A stretch of 64,000 nucleotides of DNA from Bordetella parapertussis (GTDB lineage: Bacteria > Pseudomonadota > Gammaproteobacteria > Burkholderiales > SG8-41), in contig CAMCYP010000010.1 of assembly GCA_945885345.1 (NCBI GenBank), forward strand, positions 32,276 through 96,275, in the 5' to 3' direction. Both the position numbers and the translations under genes were made by a program. The notes below the pieces were generated by a model, which was given only the letters and a program-made list of their open reading frames with translations, did not search any database and was not told the DNA's origin. Below are positions 27,541-37,580 of the stretch, piece after piece; within the stretch, counting starts at the first letter, position 1, and each line of letters starts with the position of its first letter.

Positions 27541-28262
27541 TTGCGCAGCACCGTCGCGCGTTCGGCATTGGCGCGCGTGAAGCGCTGGGCGTACCTGCTG
27601 CGGTGCTGGGCGCGGGTTTTCTCGGTTATGGCTCACTCGCGGCCGACGCCGGCTATTCGATCTGGATGACGCTGGCGGCGACCTTCGCCATCTGGGCGCT
27701 GCCTGGACAGCTGGTGCTGATGGAAATGCAGGCGGGCGGTGCAGCCGCGGCGGCGACGGTGCTCGCGGTATCGCTGAGCGCTGCGCGGTTTTTCCCGATG
27801 ACGTTGACCCTGATGCCGCTGATGCGCGATGGCAGTCGTGGCCGCCGCATCGGACATTTTCTGCTGGCGGCGCAGCTGGTGTCGATGACCACCTGGGCGG
27901 TGGCGATGCGGCGCTTCAATGAAGCCGATCTCCAGGATCCCGAATCGCGCTGGCATTATTTTCTCGGCTTTTCCGCGGTATGCATTGCCTCGGCAGCGCT
28001 GTTCGCCATGGTCGGGCAACTGCTGCTGGTCGCGTTGCCGCCGCTGGCGCGTTTCGGCCTGGCGCTGCTGACGCCGTTGTATTTTTTTGTGACCCTGGTC
28101 GGTGAAGCGCGGAGTCGCTCGTCGATCACCGCGCTGGTCTGCGGCAGCGCGACGGCACTGGCATTACACACGGTTGCACCCGGCTGGAGCCTGCTCGGCG
28201 CGGGATTCATCGGCGGAACGGCCGCGTACCTGCTGCAGAGGGGCCATGCGCGACGGCACTGA
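27537..28262 (+). CDS. azlC: AzlC-family branched-chain amino acid exporter, large subunit
   Basis: A 241-residue polytopic protein. The motif GYGSLAADAGYSIWMTLAATFAIWALPGQ matches the first AzlC helices, and SLSAARFFPMTLTLMPLM the next; five or so helices follow. AzlC with its small partner AzlD exports branched-chain or other hydrophobic amino acids. I chose the TTG at 27537 because it overlaps the upstream stop (TTGA) and gives a normal family N-terminus; no ATG is available nearby. The azlD gene overlaps its 3' end by 17 bp. Confidence 0.85.
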   Translation: MIAQHRRAFGIGAREALGVPAAVLGAGFLGYGSLAADAGYSIWMTLAATFAIWALPGQLVLMEMQAGGAAAAATVLAVSLSAARFFPMTLTLMPLMRDGSRGRRIGHFLLAAQLVSMTTWAVAMRRFNEADLQDPESRWHYFLGFSAVCIASAALFAMVGQLLLVALPPLARFGLALLTPLYFFVTLVGEARSRSSITALVCGSATALALHTVAPGWSLLGAGFIGGTAAYLLQRGHARRH

Positions 28263-28587
28263 ACTCTGGCTGCTGTTGCTCGCCTGCGGCGCTGCGACTT
28301 ACTTGTGGCGCGGTCTTGGCGTGCTGCTGTCGGGGCGCATCAATCCGCAAAGCGCAATGTTCGAGTGGGTGTCCTGCGTGGCCTACGCGCTGGTCGCCGG
28401 ACTGATTGCACGCATCATCGTCTCGCCCTCGGGATTGCTGGCACAGACTGCACTGACAGACCGTTTGCTGGCTTGTGCAGTGGCGTTGCTGGCCTATCAT
28501 CTGGCCCGCCGCAACATGTTCGTCGGGCTGGTCTGCGGCGTCGCTTTTTTCATGGTCGCCGGTTATGTGCGCGGCATCATCCAGTAA
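28246..28587 (+). CDS. azlD: AzlD-family branched-chain amino acid exporter, small subunit
   Basis: A 113-residue protein with four membrane helices, starting at MRDGTELWLLLLACGAATYLWRGLGV, a typical AzlD start including the conserved T-Y-x-W-R. The helix with FVGLVCGVAFFMVAG at the end also fits. It forms the exporter with AzlC. The start lies inside the azlC coding sequence (17-bp overlap), and the in-frame codons upstream are only a shadow of azlC. Confidence 0.85.
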   Translation: MRDGTELWLLLLACGAATYLWRGLGVLLSGRINPQSAMFEWVSCVAYALVAGLIARIIVSPSGLLAQTALTDRLLACAVALLAYHLARRNMFVGLVCGVAFFMVAGYVRGIIQ

Positions 28588-28596
28588 AATTCAGGG

Positions 28597-29382
28597 ATGA
28601 AAGGCGAAATTCTGCTGACGCAAGATGGCCCGGTGGCCACCGTCGCGTTATCCAATCCTCCCAAACTGAATGCACTGACGGTCGCGATGTGGCGCGAACT
28701 CGCTGCGGTAATGCAGCGGCTGTCTGCCGACGACGATCTGCGCTGCGTGGTGCTGCGCGGCGCCGGCACGGATGCTTTTGCCGCCGGCGCCGACATGGTT
28801 GAGTTTGCGACGGTGCGCAATACCGCGGCGCAGGGCAAGGCCTATCACCGCGAACTGGTATACGGCGCATTACGCGCGGTCGGCGAATGCCGGCACCCGA
28901 CGATGGCGATGATCCACGGCGCCTGCGCCGGCGGGGGACTGGAACTGGCCTGCCAGTGCGATCTGCGCATTGCCGGCCACAGCGCACGCTTCGGTGTGCC
29001 AATCAACCGCGTGGGTTTTGCGATTGCGTACGACGAACTCGCTGCGCTGCTGCCGCTGGTCGGGCGCGCGGTGGCGCTGGAAATCCTCGTCGAAGGCCGG
29101 GTCTGGGGTGCGGAAGAAGCCGAGGCCAAGGGGTTACTGACGCGGCTGGTGGCGGATGCGGAACTCGCCGCGGAAACAGCGGCAACAGTGCAGCGCATCT
29201 GCGCCGGCGCGCCGCTGGTGGCGCGCTGGCACAAACAGTTCGTGCGCCGCCTGACGCCGCAACCGGTGCCGTTGAGTGCCGCTGAAATCGACGCCAATTT
29301 CGATTACTTCAGTACTGACGATTACCGCATCGGTTACGATGCTTTCATCAACAAGCAGAAGCCCAGATTTACAGGACGTTAA
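28597..29382 (+). CDS. Enoyl-CoA hydratase/isomerase family protein (crotonase)
   Basis: A 261-residue crotonase with the oxyanion segments AFAAGADMVEFA and HGACAGGGLELA. It closely resembles the crotonase at 13434-14216 along its whole length, including ARFGVPIN, LEILVEGRV and GAPLVARWHKQF, so they form a paralogous pair. At the second oxyanion segment this copy has H-G-A-C where the other has E-G-A-C, so one of the usual acidic catalytic positions differs. It starts 10 bp after azlD and is followed by the CoA-transferase gene, suggesting a two-gene acyl-CoA unit. Confidence 0.88.
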   Translation: MKGEILLTQDGPVATVALSNPPKLNALTVAMWRELAAVMQRLSADDDLRCVVLRGAGTDAFAAGADMVEFATVRNTAAQGKAYHRELVYGALRAVGECRHPTMAMIHGACAGGGLELACQCDLRIAGHSARFGVPINRVGFAIAYDELAALLPLVGRAVALEILVEGRVWGAEEAEAKGLLTRLVADAELAAETAATVQRICAGAPLVARWHKQFVRRLTPQPVPLSAAEIDANFDYFSTDDYRIGYDAFINKQKPRFTGR

Positions 29383-29416
29383 CTGCGGGCGCTGATTTAA
29401 TTTTTCAGGAATCATC

Positions 29417-30640
29417 ATGGCTGGACCGTTATCGCATATCAAAGTACTGGATCTTTCGCGCGTGCTCGCGGGACCGTGGACCGCACAAAACCTCGCTGAC
29501 CTGGGAGCCGAGGTAATCAAGGTGGAGCGTCCCGGCAAGGGTGATGATTCGCGTGCCTATGCCCCCCCTTTCCTGAAGGACGAACAGGGTAATGAGACGA
29601 AAGAGGGCGCCTATTTCTGCGCCGCCAATCGCGGCAAGAAATCAATCACGGTGAACCTGAGCAAGCCCGAGGGACAGCAGCTGGTACGCGAGCTGGCGAA
29701 AGGCGTAGACGTGCTGGTGGAAAACTACAAGGTGGGGGATCTGGCGCGCTACGGCTTGGGTTATGACGATCTGGCCAAGCTCAACCCCGGATTGATTTAC
29801 TGTTCGGTGACTGGTTTCGGCCAGACTGGTCCGTACAAGGATAGGCCCGGCTACGATTTCATGGCGCAGGGCATGGGCGGGCTGATGAGCATCACCGGTG
29901 AAGCTGACGGCATGCCCGGTGGCGGACCGCAGCGTGTCGGCATCCCGATCATCGATATGACCACGGGCATGTACGCTTCCATTGCGATCTGTGCTGCGCT
30001 GGCCAACCGCGCGGTGACCGGCAAGGGGCAGTGGATCGACGTCGCGCTGCTCGACAGCTGTGTTGCTTTCCTCGCCAATCAGGCCATGAACTACTTTGCC
30101 ACCGGCGAGTCGCCGTCGCGCATCGGCAATGCGCACCCGAACATCGTGCCCTACCAGACCTTCGCCACCAAAGACGGCGCCATCATCCTCGCCTGCGGCA
30201 ATGACAACCTGTTCAACAAGTTCTGCGAGGCCGCGGGCTGCGCCCATCTGCCAACAGATGCGCGTTTTTCCACCAATGCCGAGCGCGTGAAAAACCGCGT
30301 CGAGATCACGCGGCTGCTCAACGCGGTGTTCGAACAGCGCACGACCAAAGAATGGGTCAAGCTGCTCGACGACGCAGGCGTGGCCAACGGGCCGATCAAT
30401 ACCATCAAGGAAGTGTTCGAAGAGCCGCAGGTCATCGCGCGCGGCATGAAGTTCGATTTGCCGCATGCGGCAGCGGGGAAAGTGTCGCTGGTCGCGAGCC
30501 CGATGCGCTTTTCAGGCACCCCGCTGAAGCACGACATGCCGCCGCCCGTGGTGGGACAGCACACCGATGAAATACTCCGCACGGTGCTTAAACGTAGCGA
30601 TGCGGAGATCGCGAAGCTACGGGCGGATCAAGTCGTTTGA
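29417..30640 (+). CDS. CaiB/BaiF family III CoA-transferase
   Basis: A 407-residue protein with the standard family III features: MAGPLSHIKVLDLSRVLAGPW at the start, N-L-A-D-L-G-A-E-V-I-K-V-E, KKSITVNLSKPEGQ, and the central YDFMAQGMGGLMSITGE region that carries the aspartate near 154 expected to form the acyl anhydride. These enzymes move CoA between organic acids. The donor and acceptor are unknown. With the adjacent crotonase it may activate and process one acid. A 33-bp gap with an AGGAA-like ribosome binding site precedes it. Confidence 0.9.
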   Translation: MAGPLSHIKVLDLSRVLAGPWTAQNLADLGAEVIKVERPGKGDDSRAYAPPFLKDEQGNETKEGAYFCAANRGKKSITVNLSKPEGQQLVRELAKGVDVLVENYKVGDLARYGLGYDDLAKLNPGLIYCSVTGFGQTGPYKDRPGYDFMAQGMGGLMSITGEADGMPGGGPQRVGIPIIDMTTGMYASIAICAALANRAVTGKGQWIDVALLDSCVAFLANQAMNYFATGESPSRIGNAHPNIVPYQTFATKDGAIILACGNDNLFNKFCEAAGCAHLPTDARFSTNAERVKNRVEITRLLNAVFEQRTTKEWVKLLDDAGVANGPINTIKEVFEEPQVIARGMKFDLPHAAAGKVSLVASPMRFSGTPLKHDMPPPVVGQHTDEILRTVLKRSDAEIAKLRADQVV

Positions 30641-30644
30641 GAGC

Positions 30645-30730
30645 GTGATTAGGTGATTAAGTGATTAGGTGATTAGGTGATTGGTGAGGCGATCATCCAT
30701 GGTTTTAATCACTTAATCACGCAATCACTC
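30645..30730. repeat. Octamer array GGTGATTA/TAATCACC, inverted halves
   Basis: The left half (30645-30686) consists of about five units close to GTGATTAG in direct tandem. The right half (30703-30730) carries the complementary TAATCACT units, so the two arms could pair. It separates the CoA-transferase gene from the convergent TauE gene. The same repeat family appears at 41543, 48412 and 61990. Confidence 0.85.
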
Positions 30731-30734
30731 GTTT

Positions 30735-31538
30735 TCAAAAGAAGTTAAAAAGCATTTTCGTCGCCAGCGTAAACAGCAGGCCAGCGAATATTTTTTTCAG
30801 CAGCGCGCCCGGTGTGCGGTGGGCGAGGCGGGCGCCCAGCGGTGCCAACGACATGCTGGCAATGACGATACCAATGAGTGCCGGCCAGTAGACATAGCCG
30901 ACGCTGTATTGCGGCAGCCCGTTCTGGTTCCAGCCGCTGATGATGTAACCGGCAGTGCCTGCCGCGGCCAGTGGCCAGCCGATCGCTGCCGCAGTGCCAA
31001 TAGCCTGGTGAATCAGCGTGCCGCGCTTGACCAGGTAGGCGATGACCAGCGCCGCACCGCCGGTCGCGGTGAGACTGGAAATTACGCCGATGAGGCCCGC
31101 CGACAGGTTCAGCCCCGCCGTGGACAGCGGCTTGGCTCCGGGCTGGGGTTTTTTGCCGAAAAACATCTGCGCCGAGATGTAATAGATCAGCAGCGTAAAC
31201 ACCACGGACAGCAGGCGCACGTCGAGCTCGCTGGCCAGCATTGCGCCGCCGAAGGTGCCGACAACGATGCCCGGCGCCATGCGCTTGACCGCAGCCCAGT
31301 CCACTGCGTCGTGTTGATGGTGCGCGCGCACGCTGGATACCGACGTGAAGAGGATGGTTGCCATCGACGTGCCGAGGGCGAGGTGTACCACCTGCGCCGG
31401 ATCAAAGCCCTTGGCGGCATAGATGAAGGCCAGCACCGGCACCATCGCAGCACCCCCGCCGATGCCGAGCAGGCCGGCAAAAAAACCGACAAAGGCACCG
31501 AGCGCGAGGTAGGCCCACCACCATTCGAGCATCGACAT
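30735..31538 (-). CDS. TauE/SafE-family sulfite/anion exporter
   Basis: A 267-residue inner-membrane protein with about eight hydrophobic helices. The two family repeats both show the G-x-x-x-G-x-x-G-x-G-G-A pattern: FFAGLLGIGGGAAMVPVL near the N-terminus and GVISSLTATGGAALVIA in the second half. TauE/SafE proteins export sulfite, sulfoacetate or related anions; the substrate here is not evident because no sulfur-metabolism gene is nearby. The EVE-domain gene ends 10 bp upstream on the same strand, so the two may form an operon. Confidence 0.85.
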   Translation of the reverse strand: MSMLEWWWAYLALGAFVGFFAGLLGIGGGAAMVPVLAFIYAAKGFDPAQVVHLALGTSMATILFTSVSSVRAHHQHDAVDWAAVKRMAPGIVVGTFGGAMLASELDVRLLSVVFTLLIYYISAQMFFGKKPQPGAKPLSTAGLNLSAGLIGVISSLTATGGAALVIAYLVKRGTLIHQAIGTAAAIGWPLAAAGTAGYIISGWNQNGLPQYSVGYVYWPALIGIVIASMSLAPLGARLAHRTPGALLKKIFAGLLFTLATKMLFNFF

Positions 31539-31548
31539 CAGGCCAGCT

Positions 31549-32001
31549 TTACTTCATCAGCGTGAGTATGTACTTCCACGCATCGGGATCCACCGGCGTG
31601 ATCGACAGCCGGTTGCCGCGGGCGAGCAACTGCATTTTGGCCAGCGCCTTGTGGTTGCGCAGTTCGGTCAGCGTCAGCGGTTTGGTTTTTTTCACGAATT
31701 TGAAATCGACATGCAGCCAGCGCGGCTTGTCGGGCGTGGCTTTTTCGTCGAAGTATTTGCTCTTGCGGTCAAACTGCGTGGCATCGGGATAGGCGGTTGC
31801 GCTGACTTCGGCGATGCCGACGATGGCGGGCACATCGCAACTGGAGTGATAAAAAAACGCCTGGTCGCCGACTTTCATCTGGTCGCGCATGAAATTGCGC
31901 GCCTGGTAATTGCGGATGCCCGTCCACGGTGACACCTTGTCGCGGGCGAGGTCGTCGATGCTGTAGGCATCTGGTTCGGATTTGATCAGCCAGTAGCGCA
32001 T
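31549..32001 (-). CDS. EVE-domain protein
   Basis: A 150-residue protein with the EVE/YTH-like fold. The start MRYWLIKSEPDAYSIDDL and the segments W-x-G-I-R-N-Y-Q-A-R-N-F and FYHSS-CDVPAIVGIAEV are diagnostic. EVE domains have an aromatic cage thought to read modified bases in RNA or DNA; here the function is not known. In betaproteobacteria this gene commonly lies near zapA and the 6S RNA gene, as in this window. Confidence 0.88.
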   Translation of the reverse strand: MRYWLIKSEPDAYSIDDLARDKVSPWTGIRNYQARNFMRDQMKVGDQAFFYHSSCDVPAIVGIAEVSATAYPDATQFDRKSKYFDEKATPDKPRWLHVDFKFVKKTKPLTLTELRNHKALAKMQLLARGNRLSITPVDPDAWKYILTLMK

Positions 32002-32030
32002 GTTGTGTTGAAGCCCGGGAAAAACCTTTA

Positions 32031-32160
32031 GCCACAGAGGGCACAGAGCTCACAGAGGAAAGCCAGAGAGTGGGATCATTTTTACATTCCACCAGTCTGG
32101 TGAGTGCAGCGGGTGATGCAATTCCGCGAATTTCTCTGTGTTCTCTGTGAACTCTGTGGC
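32031..32160. repeat. CACAGAG heptamer arrays in inverted orientation
   Basis: The left arm (32031-32057) has three CACAGAG-type units spaced about 9 bp apart. The right arm (32131-32159) has the complementary CTCTGTG units. About 75 bp of ordinary sequence separates the arms. It lies between the EVE gene and the 6S RNA terminator. Similar CACAGAG arrays are familiar from many bacterial intergenic regions, but their function is unknown. Confidence 0.8.
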
Positions 32161-32194
32161 CGAATTGTTGTTTTAAGCGCGTTTAATGCAGCAT

Positions 32195-32217
32195 AAAAAA
32201 TGCGGCTGCGCCGCATT
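32195..32217 (-). terminator. Rho-independent terminator of the 6S RNA gene
   Basis: On the minus strand AATGCGGC, loop GCA, GCCGCATT and then a run of T. The eight-pair stem is perfect and lies immediately after the inferred 3' end of the 6S RNA. Confidence 0.8.
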
Positions 32218-32221
32218 GATT

Positions 32222-32405
32222 TTGGGGTCCCCCGCATGTGCCGTCGCAGACCAGCATCCTGAACCTGAGGTTCAAGGCGGCCACCTTCCGAGTTTCTTCA
32301 GGCTCATCCGCATGGGACGTGCACACCGAAACTGCTATGGTCGGCGACCAAAGCGATGTTATTGGCTCAAAGAGTATATGGCCTGAACAAACACCGCAGG
32401 GGAAA
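32222..32405 (-). ncRNA. ssrS: 6S RNA
   Basis: Read on the minus strand, this ~184-nt stretch shows the 6S landmarks. The 3' half contains CTCGGAAGGTGGCC, then the CCTTGAACC-TCA-GGTTCA hairpin, then CTGCGACGGCAC, close to the equivalent parts of the E. coli RNA. The 5' segment CCCCTGCGGTG can pair with the 3' segment CACATGCGGGGG to form the closing stem, leaving the large central bubble that mimics an open promoter. 6S RNA binds the housekeeping RNA polymerase holoenzyme in stationary phase. It lies directly downstream of zapA, its conserved place in proteobacteria. Ends are estimated from pairing. Confidence 0.85.
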
Positions 32406-32462
32406 CTGTTGAACGGAACATCATCAGGGGAACAGCGACGGGGAAAAACCGCACAACGCAGA

Positions 32463-32771
32463 TCAGAACAGCTTGGCTTGCTCCGCCATCGCCTGATCGA
32501 TGGCCGTTTCCATGCGTTGAATTCTACGCTTGGTTTCTGCGATGTCAAAGCCACCGACCTTCATCGAAAGAAATTCATGCGTGATGTTCAGCGCGGCCAT
32601 GATGGCAACGCGCTCGAGGCCGATCACTTTGCCGCGATCACGGATTTCCTGCATTTTGCTGTTCAGGTAGTCGACGGCTTCGAGCAAACCCTTTTGCTCG
32701 TGTTCCGCACAAGCGACGCGAAATTCGCGCCCCATGATGTTGATCTGCAAACCCTTTGGGTCAGCGCTCAT
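32463..32771 (-). CDS. zapA: Cell division protein ZapA
   Basis: A 102-residue cytoplasmic protein. The N-terminal globular part (INIMGREFRVACAEHEQKGLLEAVDYLNSKM) and the C-terminal coiled coil (about residues 60-100) match ZapA, which cross-links FtsZ filaments at the division ring. The start overlaps the stop of the upstream small coiled-coil gene (ATGA), so translation is coupled. The 6S RNA gene follows on the same strand. Confidence 0.93.
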   Translation of the reverse strand: MSADPKGLQINIMGREFRVACAEHEQKGLLEAVDYLNSKMQEIRDRGKVIGLERVAIMAALNITHEFLSMKVGGFDIAETKRRIQRMETAIDQAMAEQAKLF

Positions 32772-32968
32772 GTTTCCTCGGCGGGAATTTGCTTGACGAT
32801 CTGTTCCAGTCGCTCGCTGGCGACATGGATTTTTTCTTCAAGTTGCTTGCTGCGATGGAGGGTCGAGGCCAGTTCCTGGCGCAGTCGCTGCGTATCGTCG
32901 CGCAAACGCTGGTTGATCTCGACAAATTGTGCGAGTTTGTCCTCCAGCGCCTTGAGTTCGGCTTCCAT
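32768..32968 (-). CDS. Small coiled-coil protein, ZapB-like (TIGR02449 type)
   Basis: A 66-residue protein, almost entirely one heptad-repeat coiled coil (MEAELKALEDKLAQFVEINQRL onward). I preferred the ATG at 32968; a TTG at 33004 would add 12 residues that look non-coiled. Its position in front of zapA and its size match the short coiled-coil proteins found beside zapA, thought to act with it at the division site. The sequence itself only shows a coiled coil; the division role rests on context. Confidence 0.75.
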   Translation of the reverse strand: MEAELKALEDKLAQFVEINQRLRDDTQRLRQELASTLHRSKQLEEKIHVASERLEQIVKQIPAEET

Positions 32969-33141
32969 GTGCGCACTATAGTGGGGAAAATCTTGCTGGG
33001 TCAACAGTTAAGGGCCGCTTTTGAAAGTAACTTGGCACGTCCGGCGCCGGCTTGGTGCCGGCGGAGTGACCACTGACTTCGCCGCACGACCTTAACGCCA
33101 TGCAGTTTTTATAAGTATTTGTTTTTAATCAATAATTTAGT

Positions 33142-33170
33142 TTTTTGCGGGGATAATTCTGCGCTACAAT
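33142..33170 (+). promoter_or_regulatory. Possible promoter of the cobalamin riboswitch transcript
   Basis: TTTTTG (33142-33147) and TACAAT (33165-33170) with 17-bp spacing, preceded by an AT-rich tract (33108-33140) that could act as an UP element. The proposed start would lie about 40 bp before the riboswitch. The -35 box is poor, so this is tentative. Confidence 0.35.
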
Positions 33171-33220
33171 CCGCTTTGTCCAGGACGGCCGCGACCGCAA
33201 GCGGCACGCCCGGGACGCGT

Positions 33221-33420
33221 TTCAGGTGCCGGCTTTCCCTCACGGGAGGCCGGTTAAACGGGAAACAGGTGCGGCTTCATTGCCCATGCCTGTGCTGCCC
33301 CCGCAACGGTAAGCAACCGGCGTTCAAAACAACGAATGCCATGACGCATCACTAGCCACTGTCCCCTCGGGGATGGGAAGGCGATGCATCAAAGGTTGTG
33401 AGCCCGGAGACCGGCCTGCA
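33221..33420 (+). promoter_or_regulatory. Cobalamin (B12) riboswitch
   Basis: The conserved cobalamin elements occur in order: a GGTGCCGG start, an AAACGGGAAACAGGTGCGG segment, GCTGCCCCCGCAACGGTAAG, a CCACTG...GGGAAGGCGATG arm, and the B12 box AGCCCGGAGACCGGCCTGC. On binding adenosyl- or another cobalamin it would lower expression of the TonB-dependent receptor gene that starts about 150 bp downstream. The boundaries are approximate. Confidence 0.93.
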
Positions 33421-33567
33421 ATGCCAGTTTGGAACAGTCGCGCAGGGCGGCCTACCGGATATGCCTGTCATCCATGACGGGCGCACATCCTTCCCGGTCA
33501 GCTCTCACGGCGATTCCTTTGTGTTGCACCCAGCGTGCGGCGGGCACGCACTATCAAGGAAATCAGC

Positions 33568-35544
33568 ATGAAGAGTTATCACCTCATCGCCGCGGTGTTG
33601 TGCGCGGCAGCCATCCCCGGTTACGCCGCGGATGCCACGGCTCCGGCCAGTGAACTGTCACCGGTGGTTGTTACTGCTACTCGTTTTCCTGATACTCAGC
33701 GCCAGTTTCCGGTCGGCGTCACGGTCATCACCGAAGCGGATATCCGCAACAGTACCGCCAGCACCGTGCCCGAGCTGTTGCGCATGCTGCCCGGCGTGCA
33801 GACCCGCGACCTGTCGGGTTCGCCCAACCTGCAGGTGGATCTGCGCGGCTTCGGCATTTTCGGCGACCAGAACACGCTGGTGCTGCTCGACGGCCAGCGC
33901 ATCAGCGAAAACGAACAGCTCACAGTGAACTGGTCATCGATTCCGCTTGATGCCATCGATCGCATCGAAGTCATGCGCGGCAGCGGCGCGGTGCTCTACG
34001 GTGCCGGTGCCACCGGCGGCACCATCAACATCATCACCAAGGCGCCGGCAGCGAATACCAAGGGTGGTTTTGTCGAAGCCGGCGTCGGCAGCTATCGCAC
34101 GCGCGACGTGCGTGTCGGCGCCAACATCGCCGGCGAACGCAGCGGATTGCGCCTGACCATGGCGCACCGTGAAAGCGACAACTATCGTGACAACAATGCG
34201 CTGCGCATCGACAGTGCGCAGCTCGACTGGCGTTATACCGGCGAGCACGGCGCGCTGACGCTGAAAGCCGGCGCCGATGACCAGTATTCCGAATTGCCGG
34301 GATCGATCAGCGAAGCGCAGATTGCGGTCAACCGCAGGCAGGCGGCACTGCCCGGTGATTTCGGTGCATTGAGCGGTGGCTACCTGAATCTTGGTGGCAC
34401 CATGAAACTGGGTGACGCTGAAATAGCGGCGAATCTGTCCTGGCGCAAAAAAGACACCGACTCGTCGTTTTTTGTAGCCTCGCCTTTTCGTAACAACGTG
34501 CAAACGGAATCGACACAGTGGTTGTTCACGCCGCGCGCCAGACTGCCGTACCAGTTCGGCGGCATGAGCCACACGCTGGTGGCCGGTATGGATGTCGAAG
34601 ACTGGGATTTCCAGGGCACGGCCGGGCCGTCCATCGTCGGCCGTCCGCAGGCGACGCAGCGCAGCGATGCGCTGTATGCCCAGCACACGACGGTGCTTGC
34701 CGGCGGCACGTCGCTTGCCATTGGAGCGCGCGGTCAGCGCGTGACTTACGGTGTGGCGGATCCTGCCAATGCTGCGGTCCGTACTGAACGCAAACGCAAT
34801 CTTGAGGCCTACGAGCTGGCACTGCGCCAGCCGCTGGGCGGCGGCTGGGCGGCCTACGGCAAAATCGGCAGCAGTTTCCGGGTGCCCAATGTCAACGACA
34901 ACTACAGCCTGTTCACTGCGACTGTGACCCTGCTTGAGCCGCAGACTGCGCGCGACCGCGAAATCGGGCTCGAATCGGTCGGCGCTACTTCGCGTTACCG
35001 GCTGGCGCTGTATGAAATCGAACTGAACAACGAAATCCTGCTCGATCCGGTGACCTTCACCAACCGTAACCTGCCGCCGACGCGGCGCCGTGGCGTTGAA
35101 GCCGAAGCGCGCTGGCAGCCGGTGTCCGGCATCGACCTGTCGGCGGGGTACACCTATGCCGAAGCCGAGTTCCGTTCCGGCACATTTGGCGGCACGCCGA
35201 TTGCCGGCAACGATGTGCCCCTGGTGCCGCGCCATACTGCCAGCCTTGGCGCGGGCTGGAAGTTCATGCCGCGGGCGCGCATCGATGCAGCGTTACGCTA
35301 CACCGGTGAGCAGCGCTATGACGGCGACGAACTGAATGCGTTCAACCAGAAAATACCGGCGTATACCGTCGCCGACCTGAAACTGGCGTACGACCAGGCC
35401 GACTGGCGTTTCACGGCCGGCGTGCGGAACCTGTTCAACAAGCACTATTTTTCGTACGGTGTATTCACCGGCTTTCCGACCTATGCGGCGCTGCCGGCGC
35501 CGGAACGCATGCTGTATGTGTCGGCGCGTTATACCTTCCGCTGA
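33568..35544 (+). CDS. btuB: TonB-dependent outer-membrane receptor, vitamin B12 type
   Basis: A 658-residue receptor. The ATG at 33568 has an AAGGA ribosome binding site and opens a signal peptide ending GYAAD. The TonB box lies just after it (ELSPVVVTATR), then the plug domain (residues ~50-155, with LPGVQTRDLSGSPNLQVDLRG and IEVMRGSGAVLYGAGATGGTINI), then a 22-strand barrel ending in the aromatic-terminated YVSARYTFR. The cobalamin riboswitch in its leader supports uptake of cobalamin or a precursor. No btuCDF genes follow, so inner-membrane uptake is encoded elsewhere. A strong terminator closes the transcript. Confidence 0.85.
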   Translation: MKSYHLIAAVLCAAAIPGYAADATAPASELSPVVVTATRFPDTQRQFPVGVTVITEADIRNSTASTVPELLRMLPGVQTRDLSGSPNLQVDLRGFGIFGDQNTLVLLDGQRISENEQLTVNWSSIPLDAIDRIEVMRGSGAVLYGAGATGGTINIITKAPAANTKGGFVEAGVGSYRTRDVRVGANIAGERSGLRLTMAHRESDNYRDNNALRIDSAQLDWRYTGEHGALTLKAGADDQYSELPGSISEAQIAVNRRQAALPGDFGALSGGYLNLGGTMKLGDAEIAANLSWRKKDTDSSFFVASPFRNNVQTESTQWLFTPRARLPYQFGGMSHTLVAGMDVEDWDFQGTAGPSIVGRPQATQRSDALYAQHTTVLAGGTSLAIGARGQRVTYGVADPANAAVRTERKRNLEAYELALRQPLGGGWAAYGKIGSSFRVPNVNDNYSLFTATVTLLEPQTARDREIGLESVGATSRYRLALYEIELNNEILLDPVTFTNRNLPPTRRRGVEAEARWQPVSGIDLSAGYTYAEAEFRSGTFGGTPIAGNDVPLVPRHTASLGAGWKFMPRARIDAALRYTGEQRYDGDELNAFNQKIPAYTVADLKLAYDQADWRFTAGVRNLFNKHYFSYGVFTGFPTYAALPAPERMLYVSARYTFR

Positions 35545-35565
35545 AACGGTTTTTGCAGTTCCCGG

Positions 35566-35590
35566 AAAAGCCGCGCTTTGCGCGGTTTTT
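35566..35590 (+). terminator. Rho-independent terminator of the btuB-like gene
   Basis: AAAAG, CCGCGC, loop TTT, GCGCGG, then TTTTT. It begins 22 bp after the btuB-like stop codon and is followed by a T-rich run. Confidence 0.85.
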
Positions 35591-35726
35591 CTTTGCAGGT
35601 TTCCCTTATTGAGAATTACATCGGTGGATGACACGCCAGTCTCTCAAACGTCGTTCCCGCGCGCCCCGAAGGAAGTCCCCTTGGGGGAAAGGGGAACCCA
35701 GTGATTTTTCGCATTAACGGCACTGG

Positions 35727-35756
35727 ATTCCGGCTCGCGCTGTGCGCGTCCGGAAT
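35727..35756. repeat. REP-like palindrome (ATTCCGG...CCGGAAT)
   Basis: ATTCCGG (35727-35733) pairs with CCGGAAT (35750-35756), with a GC-rich inner part that extends the stem. The phrase CTGGATTCCGG...CCGGAATGACG resembles a widely dispersed class of proteobacterial intergenic palindromes. It sits about 75 bp before msbA. A second hairpin-prone stretch (CCCC/GGGG runs) lies at 35656-35698. Confidence 0.6.
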
Positions 35757-35832
35757 GACGGGATGCTTGTCACAGGAATACGTAATTCTCAATAATTATC
35801 AAAAGTTTGCTATCGTTCGCCCTGTGAAAACG

Positions 35833-37575
<1,743 letters not shown>

Positions 37576-37580
37576 TCCCC

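Noticed and set aside
30645..30730. Repeats that could be read as a CRISPR-like array
   Set aside because: The units are 8 bp with no spacers, in inverted halves, and no cas gene is present.
33934..35235. Long minus-strand open frame opposite the btuB-like gene
   Set aside because: Antisense to a confident TonB receptor gene with a riboswitch; no independent support.
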